64,000 nucleotides of DNA from Coptis chinensis (Eukaryota > Streptophyta > Magnoliopsida > Ranunculales > Ranunculaceae), in the NCBI GenBank assembly GCA_015680905.1, contig CM027382.1, positions 186,001 to 250,000 of the forward strand, written 5' to 3'. Every line of letters begins with the position of its first letter. Positions within the stretch are counted from its first letter, which is position 1. The notes under the pieces were generated by a model, which was not told where the DNA came from, did not search any database, and saw only the letters and a list, made by a program, of their open reading frames with translations. Both the position numbers and the translations under genes were made by a program. This document shows positions 1-11,116 of the stretch, piece after piece.

Positions 1-165
1 ACTCATAAGTCCACATAGTATATAGATTAATGCTATATGTTCACATACTCGTTTTCAACTATTTGCAAAACATGGGGCACCCTCTAGAAAGAACATTGTA
101 ACCAAAAAAACCACTGGAGTAAAAACACTTGAAAAAATAAGTAGATAAGTAAACAAGCAAAATAC

Positions 166-407
166 CTTTCGACATTGGCAACTGGATAACTGAGACGACA
201 GTTTAGCATTCTCCAGCTCTAATTCCTGGTTAAAAGAAAACAGTGTTCATTATTATAAGAAGTAACTTAAAAAGCAAATGGAAAAATTGGAAAGAGATAA
301 CAAAAAGATTATACCTTTACTCTATTTTGTAGAAATTTGAGCTGGTTTTGAAGATGGGCGACTTGAAAATCTCTACTTTTGGTTTCTTCACACTCTTTTT
401 CTGCCAT
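166..407 (-). CDS. 5' exons of a short coiled-coil protein gene (partial)
   Basis: On the minus strand an ATG at 407 opens a 93-base exon (315-407, 31 codons) followed by a GT-AG intron and a 60-base exon (166-225, 20 codons), both in phase 0. The peptide begins MAEKECEETKSRDF and is rich in Glu, Lys, Leu and Gln with heptad-like Leu spacing, so a coiled coil is likely. I could not place the next exon in 1-165, so the gene continues off the left edge or is truncated. I do not recognise the family. A near-identical copy of both exons lies at 20619-20860, which shows that the block has been duplicated. The palindromic repeat element begins about 80 bases upstream of the ATG, in the promoter position. 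Confidence 0.5.
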
Positions 408-484
408 TAATGTCTACACTCTTCTTCTTCTAAAATGCAACGGTCATATATATTCATAGTAAACAGGGTAAGTTAATTCAAAAT

Positions 485-1660
485 TATTTTCCAAGTATAC
501 CCCTGGTACGAAATAATAAACGGCCCAGCCTAACCAAAATGACCCGGTGGTGTATGAACAATCGCATTAATATGAGCTATGAACACTCATTGTTCATATA
601 AATAATTATTGTTTATTATTCATACCTATTTGGGATATAAGCAATCATTGTTTATACATCAACATAATGTATGATCAGTAAAAATACATATTAAAGTATA
701 AACAATCATTGTTTATACCTTAACGGCTCAACATGAGCTATGAACAATTGTTGTTCATATCTATTTGGGTATGAACACCGATTGTTCATATCTCAATATA
801 ATGTATGGTCAATAAGAACATTTATTAGAATATGAACAGTCATTGTTCATACCTATTTGGTGTATAAACAATCATTGTTCATACATCAACATGAGTTATG
901 GACAATTATTGTTTATACCCATTTTGGGTATGAACAATTAGTGTTCATACTTTTGGATATGAACAATCATTATTCATAAATCAACATGAACTATGAACAG
1001 TCATTGTTCATACATCAACATGAGTTATGAATAATCATTGTTCATACTTATTTGGGGTATGAACAATCAATGTTCATATAAATAATTATTGTTCATAATT
1101 ATTTGGAATATTAACAGTCAATGTTCATATCACAATATAATATATGATCAATAAGAGTACTCATTGGAGTATGAACAATCAACAACCATTGTTCATACCT
1201 ATTTTCGGATATGAACAATAATTGTTCTTATTGTTGATATCTATTTGGGGTATGAACAATTAATATTCATACCTTAACATAATTAACATAATTCATGATC
1301 AGTAATAACACCTATTGGAGTATGAACAATCACTGTTTATACCTCAACATAAGCTATGAACAATCGCTGTTCATACATCAATATATTGTATAATGTACGT
1401 TCACCTATTTGGGTATGAACAATCATTGTTCATATATTAGTATAAGATATTGATCATAGTAAAACGACATAAAGGGTAAAATCGAAAAATATTTATTTCA
1501 AATCCGGATCATTTGTCCATGAGGGTTATTTTTGCTCAAAAACTGGTTTTCAGGATTATTTTCACCCGATATTTGTCATTGTGAGTGGTTATAAAAAAAT
1601 CTTGTCCTTTAGAGTTGTTTTGAATCAAAATTGGGTTTTGGGACCAATTTCTTGAGGGGT
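485..1660 (+). mobile_element. Palindrome-rich non-autonomous repeat element, copy A
   Basis: This block shares both its flanks and its core with an inverted copy at 7569-8400 and, in part, with 20925-21075. The left flank contains CAAGTATACCCCTGGTACG and a motif like AATAATAAACGGCC. The core (541-1440) is a palindrome array. The right flank includes a stretch like ATATTTATTTCAAATCCGG and ends near GGACCAATTTCTTG. I found no open reading frame or clear terminal inverted repeats, so it is an interspersed element of unknown class (Helitron-like or other). The existence of three copies in different contexts supports mobility or segmental copying. Confidence 0.6.
541..1440. repeat. Array of about 20 short imperfect palindromes
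   Basis: The consensus unit is close to TATGAACAATCATTGTTCAT, a palindrome in which ATGAACAAT meets ATTGTTCAT around a central base. Units vary at a few positions (for example GAACAGTCATTGTTC and GGACAATTATTG). They are separated by a few recurring spacers such as CTATTTGGG, CATCAACATGAG and a TATGATCAATAAGAAC-type spacer. Each unit could form a small hairpin or a dyad protein-binding site. It is non-coding. Confidence 0.85.
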
Positions 1661-1978
1661 GAAACTGTTTATTTTTATAGTAAAATTCAGACACTTCTCC
1701 CTTGATTTATCACTCTTTCAATTTTACAAACAATTATGAAATTGCCACTGACTGAAAATTGTATTTTTGTACTGACCGACCCAAACCAACTGGCCTCACA
1801 CACGTGGCGTAGACACGTGACAATTAACTAGTAAAAATAAAATGTGAGCTGGATTGTAATTTGGTGTCTAACTGGAAACACATTAATATTATTGGTGTCT
1901 AATTGTTAAATTACTCTATATATAAAGTAATGCTAATGTATATCTCAATAGGACACTGATAAATTTGATTGTTGTGCA

Positions 1979-2414
1979 CACCATAGTACAAAATATCTCG
2001 ATATATCGCGATATTTGGGGATATCTATCCATATTTCAAAAAAAGATATATAAATATCACAATATGTTAAGAGATATATACGACTGCAAATATCTACGAT
2101 ATTTTGACGATATTTGTGATATTTGTGATATTTGAGGATATTTAGGGATATTTGGAGATATTTAGCGATATTTTGTGTATATAACAATTTTATTTAATAT
2201 TTACCATTATATTTTAAATAAATATAAATAATGTATCATGATATATCAAGAAATATCTACAATATCTACGATATTTATCGATATTTTAGATATATCCACG
2301 ATATTTGCATGTGAAACAATGTCAAATATCTCCAAAGAGAGGATATATCCACGATACATATCCAGAAATTGAATATCGATAAATATCCATATCCTGATAT
2401 TTTGTACTATGGTG
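1979..2414. mobile_element. MITE with perfect 19-bp terminal inverted repeats and ATATC-rich interior
   Basis: The left end CACCATAGTACAAAATATC (1979-1997) is repeated as its exact reverse complement at 2396-2414. The interior is dominated by CGATATTT/AAATATCG-like repeats. No convincing target-site duplication is seen (flanks TGTGCA and CACACT). Similar CGATATAT-rich blocks occur at about 19370-19690 and 30655-31030. A short frame on the minus strand inside it is low complexity and not a gene. Confidence 0.75.
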
Positions 2415-2633
2415 CACACTGCCCATATATATACATGTGCACAATAATATCAGGTTAAACTAGACTTTTCATCAACTCGGTCTTTTTATAAAAAGCGGCG
2501 GTGACTTTTTACTTTTACTTTTTAGATCTGAATACTGACACTGTTGTTTCCTGAGTACGTACAGGATCTAAATTCTGACACCTTTGTTATATAAGTAGTC
2601 AGAAAAACTCAAAACTGAACATCATCAGATATA

Positions 2634-2825
2634 ATGACTTATTTTACTTCACTTTTTCGTAAGCTCAAGAAAAAACTAACTTGTAATAATCAAGTCATGG
2701 ATGAGAATTTTCTTGGTGGGAAATGCATCGACCACCACCACCACCACCACTACCACCACCACCAAGAAAAGGAGGAACAAAAGGAACAAGTAAGAAGAAG
2801 ACTAAAGACTACGATTACTACATAA
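2634..2825 (+). other. Candidate 5' exon with His-codon tract, out of frame with the amidohydrolase
   Basis: An ATG frame of 63 codons lies immediately before the amidohydrolase homology and ends in TAA at 2823-2825. It holds a run of CAC codons (about 2731-2764) giving a poly-His stretch interrupted by one Tyr. The repeat could equally be a CAC microsatellite. It probably represents the old first-exon region of the amidohydrolase relic, now frameshifted; no domain is recognised. Confidence 0.4.
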
Positions 2826-3170
2826 TGGAGTAATTGTAACATTAGATGGTGATGATAGAGTTTTCGATGATGGTGCAATTCTCTTTGAAGGAGACGTAGT
2901 TAAGAAGATAGATAAGTCTTTTGTACTCTTGAGAGATTATAGTTATTATGCCGATGAAGTCATTGATCTCCAACATCGAATTGTGCTTCCAGGTTTTCAA
3001 TTTTCAATTGTTTTTTTTTTTTTTTTCTTTCTAAAATTGCAATCTAATCAAGTAATTAAACCATGCAGGTTTGTTTAGTTCCCCTCATCACGCCGACGAA
3101 TTCAACGTTATCTCAACTCAAATCCAAATCTTACGTTCTTCTGTAAGTTTTAATTATTCATCCATTGTTA

Positions 3171-3290
3171 TTAACACAAATTTTACCACTTTTCCAACTA
3201 AAAACAAACAAGCCCTTTAAAATTAGTGGTGTCATTAAAACTATTAGTTGGAAAAGTGGTGCCCATGGTAAAATGTGTATGTATGTGGCT
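3171..3290. repeat. Short inverted repeat in intron
   Basis: An arm reading TTTTACCACTTTTCCAACTA (3181-3200 area) is answered by TAGTTGGAAAAGTGG about 50 bases later, followed by a GGTAAAATGTGT stretch. It looks like a small fold-back MITE remnant in the second amidohydrolase intron. No target-site duplication is seen. Confidence 0.45.
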
Positions 3291-3694
3291 ATGGAGTATT
3301 ATTTTGTCACTCCTTGACATACTTTTTTTTTGCCATCTAATATCCAGCCTCATCCTCATTTAATGGAATGTGCTAACAAAAAAAGAGAATATGAGGAGGA
3401 TGAGGATCATCTGTGGCACAAGTTCATTACAGCTTGTTGTGCTAGTAGGTGAGCTGTGAGCAAGTGGCACTCTAATGAACCACCACACAATTCCGTGTCA
3501 AATTTAGCAAAAGGAGTGGTGATTTAACCTGGTTCCAGTGAGTCCATATCCTTTCGAGATGATGTTTGGAAGCTTGGATAGGTATTGCTATGCGTAAAGA
3601 GCAATACAATGATTTTGCATAGCTTGGTCTCTGATAAAAATGCTAGAATCTTAGATTACCTAGAAAGAGAGGGGAATGGTTTGGTGTGGAGTGT

Positions 3695-3852
3695 GGGCCA
3701 TGGCATTGCGGGAAGGGATTATGACAACTAGAGATGTTATGTACTTTTTGAACTACTAATTACCATGTAGGGAGGGCCATGGCATTGCGGGAAGGGATTA
3801 TGACAACTAGAGATGTTATGTACTTTTTGAGCTACTAATTACCATGTAGGGA
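3695..3852 (+). repeat. 79-bp tandem duplication
   Basis: Two adjacent 79-base units start GGGCCATGGCATTGCGGG at 3695 and 3774, with one visible difference (AACTACT versus GAGCTACT region). It lies inside a roughly 3330-4140 stretch with broken frames that faintly resemble LINE reverse-transcriptase C-terminal sequence; that second point is weak. Confidence 0.8.
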
Positions 3853-4451
3853 AGAGCTTTTAGAAGGTGATAAGAGATGTCGTGTTTGGGACAAGGGGTT
3901 CAACTTATCTCAGTGGTTAGTACCCTTTCTCAACTTGTGTGTAGGAGACTTTCTTCTCTTTATTCAACAAACCATGGCACCACTATGTAGTGTCATGGAA
4001 GCATTAGGATATGTTATCATTGTTCATCCATTTTCTATTAAAGTGCTTAGCAGACATTCCAAGTGCAATTGTGTAAGTTTTTTGGAAGAAGTGGAAAGGA
4101 AGGGTTTTCGTGAGGTAAGAAAGGGATTAGAATAGGACAATTTTTTTATATCAAATAGATGATCGGTTAGGAAGGTGCAAATCCAAACTTTAGGCGACTG
4201 AGATCTCTAGATATTTTGTGTATTTGGGGATTCTATTGTCATGTAATATAATGTGTTTGTACTTTTTGGCAGATTCTTTCACGGGTAGGAGAAGACGATT
4301 CTCATATTTCTATTAATGCACTGCGGATGCTTGGATTTGCACCTATAAAGAAAAAGATTGGTGATTACATATCTTTCTCTTTAGGTACAGTCGGAACATC
4401 ATCAGGTAAAAAGATTGCCATTTTGTTCCTTGCCCTTGTATTTGTTATATA

Positions 4452-4843
4452 GGAGGGGTTCTAAGGATGTATCTTATAAAAACACGTAAACAAACTCAAA
4501 ATCGTTAGGGCATCTATAACTTTTAGATTAGGCTAATTTTTTGTAAATACGATCTCCTAACAATTTCAAACATTGTCACAAATAAAAATAAATTATAAAC
4601 TTGCCAAATATCTTATCAAAAATGGTGAAAATGAACGGTCCACAATTAGCCAATTGTTTTAATTTGTTGACTACATTTGACAAATTTATAAATTTTTGAT
4701 TTTTTCGATTATTTGTGGCAATATTTAGAATAGTTAGGAGATCATATCTACAAAAAATTAGCCTAATCTAAAACTTATAAATATCCTAACGATTTTGAGT
4801 TTGTTTACGTGTTTTTAAAATATATATCCCTAGAACCCCTCCC
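4452..4843. mobile_element. Fold-back MITE with roughly 110-bp inverted arms
   Basis: The left end GGAGGGGTTCTAAGG is matched by CTAGAACCCCTCC at the right end, and the arms stay complementary through AAACTCAAAATCGTTAGG and TAGGCTAATTTTTTGT. Flanks TTGTTATAT and TTGTTCTAT form an imperfect 9-base target duplication, which would suit a Mutator-like MITE. A relative is at about 31195-31570. It is inserted in an intron of the amidohydrolase relic. Confidence 0.8.
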
Positions 4844-4989
4844 TTGTTCTATTTGTCTCTATCAACGAATTTATATGGTTGAAATCTATATTAATTAATT
4901 TATGCCAACTGAGTTACGACTGGCTCGAAAGATTACGTAAGAGGATTAGGTTCTAGTATCAATGGTAGTGGATTGAATGTTATGCTTAG

Positions 4990-5756
4990 TGTAATACCCT
5001 GTGGAGGTATACTGAAAAGGCGTCTATCCCGTGGGGAGAGGTTGCGTCAGGTATCTAGAAAAGCGCCTAACCCGTGGGGTGACGGTTGCACCAGATATGC
5101 ATTCTACCACTTGGGAAGTTGTTCGAGATCTGGGGATTAAGTAATTGATCCGCTAAATCCTAATGTCGAGGTTTTTTCCAGATCGTTTGGTTGTGGGGTT
5201 GGTGAGAACTCCACAGTTAAGCGTGCTCAGGCATGAATAGTCCAAAGATGGGTGACTTCCTGAGAAACTGCTGTTCAGAGTTTGAAAACCCCACACTGTC
5301 GGATGTACGCAGTGGCTAAGTGGAGACAGTATCGACGTGGTAGGATGAAGCAGGTCATTACAAAATGGTATCAGAGCCAATGATGGCTCTCTCATGAGGT
5401 GGGGAGAATGTAATACCCCGTTAGGGTATACTGAAAAGGCGCCTATCCCGTGGGCGGGGAGAGGTTGCGACTGGTATCTGAAAAGGCCTAACCCAGGAGA
5501 TGACGGTTGTGCCAGATATGCATTCTACCACTTGAGAAGTTGTTCAAAATTTGGAGCTTAAGTAATTGATCCGCTAAATCCTAACGTTGAGGCCTTTTCC
5601 AGATCGTTTAGTTGTGGAGTTGGTGAGAACTCTACAGTTAAGCGTGCTCAGGCAGGAGTAGTGCTGTTATCCAGAGTCCGAAAACCCCACTGTCGGATGT
5701 CCGCAGTGGCTAAGTGGGGACAGTATCGACGTGGTAGGATGAGGCGGGTTGTTACA
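4990..5756 (+). mobile_element. Complete TRIM (terminal-repeat retrotransposon in miniature)
   Basis: LTR1 spans 4990-5362 and LTR2 5409-5756; both start TGTAATACCC and end TTACA, and they share the same internal blocks. The internal region is only about 46 bases. It begins with a primer binding site TGGTATCAGAGCC (5366-5378), complementary to the 3' end of initiator Met tRNA, and ends with a purine tract GAGGTGGGGAGAA just before LTR2. The element is flanked by the 5-base duplication CTTAG (4985-4989 and 5757-5761). It has no coding capacity, so any movement needed enzymes from another element. The LTRs differ by small indels, so it is not brand new. Confidence 0.93.
5366..5378 (+). promoter_or_regulatory. 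Primer binding site for initiator Met tRNA
   Basis: TGGTATCAGAGCC lies three bases after the end of the 5' LTR. This is the standard plant LTR-retrotransposon primer site for tRNA-iMet and fixes the plus-strand orientation of the TRIM. Confidence 0.9.
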
Positions 5757-6089
5757 CTTAGACCAGCTATATTCAAGTATATGTTTAAGGCTAACCTTTT
5801 TCTAATTGAATAGAAAGAGCAAGAGACAGTATGACACAATGCACATGCACAAAACTAATGACCAAAGGTGTATATTGGACAACTTGTAGAGAGTGTTCCA
5901 TTTTTGCTACAAAGTTGCCTCCAGCCCAGTCAAACACCAATATGTATGCAAGCAAACAAAATAATTATAGAAAAATATAATTTCACAATTTGGTCTTTTG
6001 TTTTTTTGCACGCGTGTTAGCGCTTGATTGGGCCGGATGCAAATTATGTAGAAGAACTTTGTCAGTGTTATGGAAATGTAGAATATGGC

Positions 6090-6421
6090 TATAACAATCC
6101 GCCCCATCCTAACACGCCGATACTGTCTCCACTTAGCCATTGCGGACCTCGGATAGTGTGGGGTTTTGTTCAGACGGGACTTCCCAAAAGGTCACCCATC
6201 CTAAATATTACTCTCGCCATAACACGTTTAACTGTAGAGTTTTTCACCAACCCTTCAGCCAATTGTGCTTAAAAAGGCCTCGACGTTAGAATTTGGCATA
6301 TAACCAGGATCTTGGACAGCTGTCCAAGCGAATCGAAATCACACTATGGCGCAACCGTCACCCATACCCATACCCATGCCTTTCCATACCCCTCCTAGGG
6401 CCATGCCCCAAAAGTATCACA
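6090..6421 (-). mobile_element. Solo LTR of the same TRIM family, inverted
   Basis: Read on the minus strand this is a diverged copy of the 4990-5362 LTR, with the shared blocks around GACAGTATCG, CACTTAGCC and AACTCTACAGTTAAACG. It is bounded by TATAACAA and TATCACA ends, with flanks ATGGC (6085-6089) and ATAGC (6422-6426), a near-perfect 5-base target duplication. No second LTR or primer site is present, so it is a solo LTR formed by LTR-LTR recombination. It sits in the same intron as the full TRIM. Confidence 0.8.
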
Positions 6422-7568
6422 ATAGCTAACCATGCTAGAGTAGACTGCATATGGTTGGTTATTGCCGTGTCATTAATTTTAACCTTATTATTGCCCTTAT
6501 CTTTTTGCTATCTATCTATTCCTTTTCTCTTCGTGCTTCTCTAGAAAAAAAGTTTAGCTCAAACTTATGGTAATGTCTTGCTCTTTGTACAGCTGATGAG
6601 ATGTTTGTGTCTGCTCTAATTAACAAAGGAAGCGAAACATGCATCAAAGGAACAACGGCTCCCACAACTCTCCCTACTGAAGCCATTATAAAGAATGATG
6701 CAAAGTCAGTATTGGGGGATGATGGAATATGTTCCTTTGAGGTTGGCAAAAAGGTTTGATTAATGACTCTCTTCTCTTCATATTTTTTTCATCTAAGAGT
6801 ATGATTGTCACAACAGATTGAGTTCATTGGTTTTAAGCCCTATTATTCTTTTTCAATCCGAAAAATGTCAGTGACCTGTTGTCATCTCAGTGCCTTGCTA
6901 CAGGGAAAAATATTTGGAATAATCTCCATTATTGTATTGGTTTTTAGCTATGATTGTCCAAGACTAAACGGACTCACAATTGAAAAGTGTAATGTCTTAC
7001 GATAATATATACTCTAAGTTACCTAATGTTGGTGGGCATTATCCTCGATTATCCACTTCTCGATTGTGAGGAGATCATCTTGAACTAAGATCCTTCATTA
7101 AGATGGGTTTAATAAATGTGTACATATAGCAAGGAGAAGAAATGTTTCTTTTAATGTTTAATTGTCAGTATTTTGTATCATCTCTGGTGTGGTCTTTTGA
7201 ACCCTAATTTATTTTAATTGGCCTATCATTAGTCGTTATTACACTGCAAGCATGTCGCTCACCAAACTATCAAATAGGTAATAAATTTAAACTATAACTC
7301 AATTATTGAGTTTCACTTGCTCGTATAAAAAAGGAAGTATAATATTCAGAGACACATACATTCTATAAAACAGTTATCTCACTTAATTCTGGTACCAAAC
7401 TAATTTTTTTAGAGCTTTATAACTTAATGAGTTATCCCTATTTGGTCTTATCATTCTTGACAAGGGAGGGCACTACCGCTCCTGGGAAGGATCTGCCTTT
7501 TTGCATAGTCCTGACTTCACGTAATTCAAATATGAAAACATTAAAAACTGTTGAACACCCATTATTTA

Positions 7569-8400
7569 CAACAAGAAATTGGTCCCAAGGCCTATTTTCA
7601 AGTGAAAATCACTTTCAAAACCAGCGATTTTTTTTAATCACTCTCAAGGGCAAATTTCAGGTGAAAATAACCTGGAAAATCAATTTTCGAGTGAAAATAA
7701 CCCTTAAGGACAAATGGCCCGGATTTGAAATAAATATTTTCTGATTTTACCCTTTTTGTTGTTTTGCTATGAACAATAATTATTCATACCCAAATAGGTG
7801 AATGTACTTCATATAATATATTGATGTATGAACTATGATTGTTTATAGTTCATGTTGAAGTATAAACAATAGTTGTTCATACTCCAATAGGTATTCTTAC
7901 TGATCATACATACATTATGTTGAGGTATGAACAATCATTGTTCATACCCCAAATAGGTATATACTCCAATAAGTGTTCTTATTGATCATACATTATGTTG
8001 AGGTATGAACATTGATTGTTCATACCCCAAATAGGTATGAACAATGATTGAATTGTTCATACTCCAATAAGTGTTCTTATTGATCATACATTATGTTGAG
8101 GTATGAACAATGAACAATGAGTGTTCATAGCTCATGCTAAGGTATGAACAATCATTGTTCATATCTATTTTAGGTATGAACAATCATTGTACATACTATA
8201 TACACTAAGTCGTTTCGGTTGAGCCTGGTCGTTTATTATTTAGTGCAAGGGGTATACTTCACCTTTCATCTACCCGAGCCGTTTTTAATTTCGCGTCAAT
8301 GGTATACTTGATCTTTCATCTACCCGGTCCTTGTGAGTGATTAAAAAAAAAGTGTCCTCTAGAGTTACTTTTTCCCCCGATCTGTCCTGGAGAGTCACTC
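7569..8400 (-). mobile_element. Palindrome-rich element, copy B (inverted relative to copy A)
   Basis: Reading the minus strand recovers the flanks of copy A in the same order: the AATAATAAACGACC block, the palindrome core (about 7765-8200) and the AAATATTTATTTCAAATCC block ending at CAAGAAATTGGTCC on the plus strand (7571-). The core is about half as long as in copy A, so palindrome number varies between copies. It lies in the intron between amidohydrolase exons 6593-6753 and 8494-8585. Confidence 0.75.
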
Positions 8401-11116
8401 CCTGTATTTACAAGGTCTTACTCGGTTTTGTTTTATTTCCATTCTCCTTTAACCAATTAACTTTACTGAGGAATTTCTTCTTTTATTTGGTAGGCTGACT
8501 TGGTCACAGTCAACCCTTTTGCTTGGCCTATTGTTCGTCAACACGACTGGTTTTCTGAAGAAAGGGCATGCTCAATATGGTTAACGTAAGATGTATATAC
8601 AACTTATTACTTTTCTCATGTTGTATTCATTTTAGAAATTTAGAATGCTTGCTTGTTTGCTTTTCTTCGGCTTCTGATACAAGTTATCAACTTAGTCACA
8701 TTTTGTCAAGTGCTTCTTATTGCACATGAATTACAATGTTTATGAAATTCGATTTGGTCAAAGGTCAATGCATATTTTTACCTCCGAAACTTCAACCATT
8801 ATATGTAGATTTTCTTGTGGATTTGGTTATGCATCATGCATTCATTTAATTGATGTAGAAGTCTATCATCATTCTGCTCTACTTCCTAATTAGTCTACTT
8901 TTAACATTTGCATGATGAGCAAGATTTTTCTTATTGTCACTTACGTCACATTGGGGTCTATCTCGGATATATCAGAGATATTAGGATATGTTTCCAAAAA
9001 TAGTATATTTTTATTTTCCCAAACTTGAACTAAAGTATTCCTTAAGACTCATGAGTCATGTTTTTAGTATAGTTCATAAAGTCAAATTCAAATATACGTT
9101 TAGGATACTAATGAAGAAATACTATGAACTCTAACATATTCTAACTTTATTTCAACCAGAGTCCAGTAAGTAAGACTTGATTGGAGAGTCATTATAAGTA
9201 TTACCGTGTGGCACTCCTATTGTTCCACTCCATACTAAACTAGTCAACTCTTGCTTCATCAGCTACTACAAGGCATCCATTAAATGATTTTCTTTCCATT
9301 TAATTCAAAACATATTCTAAAGATAGCTAGGATCTGATTCTAGGTTCTTATGATAGTATTAAAGGGCTCTGTTAGTGTTCTTTTACTTGTGGGACATTTC
9401 CTGAGGGTGTCCAACGGGCTGAAACTATTAAGGACGTATTTTCTTTCCTCTATTCTTCTCCAGATTTTTTTTTTATCTTCTCCTCTTACTCATTCATCAA
9501 TAAAAGTATTTTGACTTGCTCGTATTTATCAATTAAGTTATGTTTTTGGTGTGGTGGGTCTGGATATCCATGATCGGTGGTCGGAATTTAAGAGTTACTA
9601 GCATGAACTAGGTCTGCAAGCTTACATGTTTGATGCTTCTGATTACTTCCATTAAGGAGCATGTATTGGAAAAATCCATACTATCATGTCACCTAGGCTA
9701 AAGCCCATAGTTTGACCTCATCCATGGGTGATGGGTGTCGGGTTTTCTCAAAGGGCGTCTTCAGTTGTATGTTATAGATTATTTCTGTATATGAGGGATC
9801 TAGAACAGCTTCCTAACCCATGTGGGATTCACACTACCATTCCCTCTTATGGCTAGAGGCCTTTCCAGCATACCCACCCTTGTACCATGGGGTATCACAG
9901 AAATTGCATATATGGTGTGATTGTCGTTGGACAAAATTCAAGTATGCATCCTAGATTTATAGAGTCATGAGCTTTTGCTCTAAACAATGCTAAACCAGTT
10001 TTGCAATGTGACATATTAGATACTGGCGTTGCCTGGTAAATTTGAGTCAAGTAGTCGTTAAGGTTGTGAACTCTGGTTGTAGTATGATATTGAAGATTGA
10101 CCTGCTTATATGAACATCTGACATGACTGCCATGCATGGTGTCTGAGAGTTTAATTTTATTGATTTCCCGCAGCGGTAAATGATTATGTTAATATGCCGT
10201 GTATTATTGCTGTTTCTGCCTTAATTGAAAGTTTCAGAATACTAATATATTGTAGGGTTTGTAATGACTAATGACTGACATTTGTGGTTGCTTTCAGCCT
10301 ATTGAGCCTTGTTTATTGTGCGCGGACAGAAGACATTGAATCTGTTATGTGCAGTGGTCAGTGGATTATGTACAGGCAAAAGATAATGAACACAAATGAG
10401 GTACATTAGCTAAATTTCATGCATTATCGGTTTTGACGGAAATTTAAGAGTGCTTCCATACCCTTATGTGTGTTGGGTCTTAAGCTTCGACAGTATTTGT
10501 TGATCTTTGAAAATCTCCTCATCATGCCGACAGATATTTTTTTCCCCCAAAATGCTCATGCTACCCTATTCCCAATTGTAATTCTTCATCAAATGTCCAT
10601 TGGCATGCTGTCTGATTTAGGAGTTAGGACTAATATACTGGCTTTCGGATTGTGTTATGGGTATTGCTCATACATTTCTTTATAAGCTCATCAGTTATCA
10701 TGTTAGTGCACATCCTAAAAGAAGTTTTGCAGGTAGATGTGTCTTAGAGACTTTGACTACATGTTTGTTAGTTTTAAGAATCACACTGTAGTGTATTGGA
10801 ATTACGAAGGCATCAAAGTAATACTGACCTTTTTCCTATTGTTGTTGTCGGGTTGTTCAAACTGGAGAACATGCATAATCATTTCTAGCTTTGACTTGTA
10901 AACATGTAAAATCTGTTTCCTTCTTCCAATTGGTTTTTAGGTTGAATGAAGTACAAGTTTTATAATTTTGTTTGGGAATTGGACCTCATCTAGTTATAAA
11001 CTGTTACTGTACAGGCAAGCACCCTTCTGACTGCCAAGGGAGCTTCATTTGGATTTCTGAAGAAGGGAGGGACTAGAATTCCTAACAGAATGAACATTAT
11101 CCATGGTTTTTTTTAG

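Larger units (their letters stand above)
2824..11116 (+). pseudogene. ATZ/TRZ-type amidohydrolase relic (seven recognisable exons)
   Basis: Exons that splice with matching phases are 2824-2992, 3069-3142, 4273-4405, 6593-6753, 8494-8585, 10298-10400 and 11015-11116 (TAG). Family motifs include VIDLQHRIVLPG, LRMLGFAPIK, ALINKG, KGTT, EVGKKADLV and SVMCSGQWIM, and the C-terminus IPNRMN, all as in plant homologues of atrazine chlorohydrolase / S-adenosylhomocysteine-deaminase-like proteins. The central part of the barrel is missing. The expected metal motif HVH is replaced by PHH, and the usual SLGTDG is SLGTVG, losing the catalytic Asp. The reading frame at 2824 has no upstream ATG: the frame that reads KKKTKDYDYYI before it is one base out of register, and TAA at 2803 blocks the in-frame path. 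A catalytically dead, decaying copy is most likely; a transcribed truncated protein is not excluded. Confidence 0.8.

Noticed and set aside
541..1440. CRISPR-like array
   Set aside because: Spacers are themselves repeated and the context is a plant nuclear genome; it is a palindromic transposon interior.
1945..2187. Minus-strand 80-codon frame rich in Tyr, Ile and Lys
   Set aside because: It lies wholly within the ATATC-rich MITE interior and is low complexity.
2731..2764. Poly-His tract as a metal-binding protein
   Set aside because: It is a CAC microsatellite in a frameshifted first-exon region; no other metal-protein motif is present.
3330..4140. Degraded LINE reverse-transcriptase region
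   Set aside because: Only faint similarity in several frames (for example a LVSDKNARILDYL-like string); not strong enough to list as a feature.
9690..9900. Another LTR, because GGGGTATCACA ends the stretch
   Set aside because: No second LTR, no primer site and no target duplication could be found.
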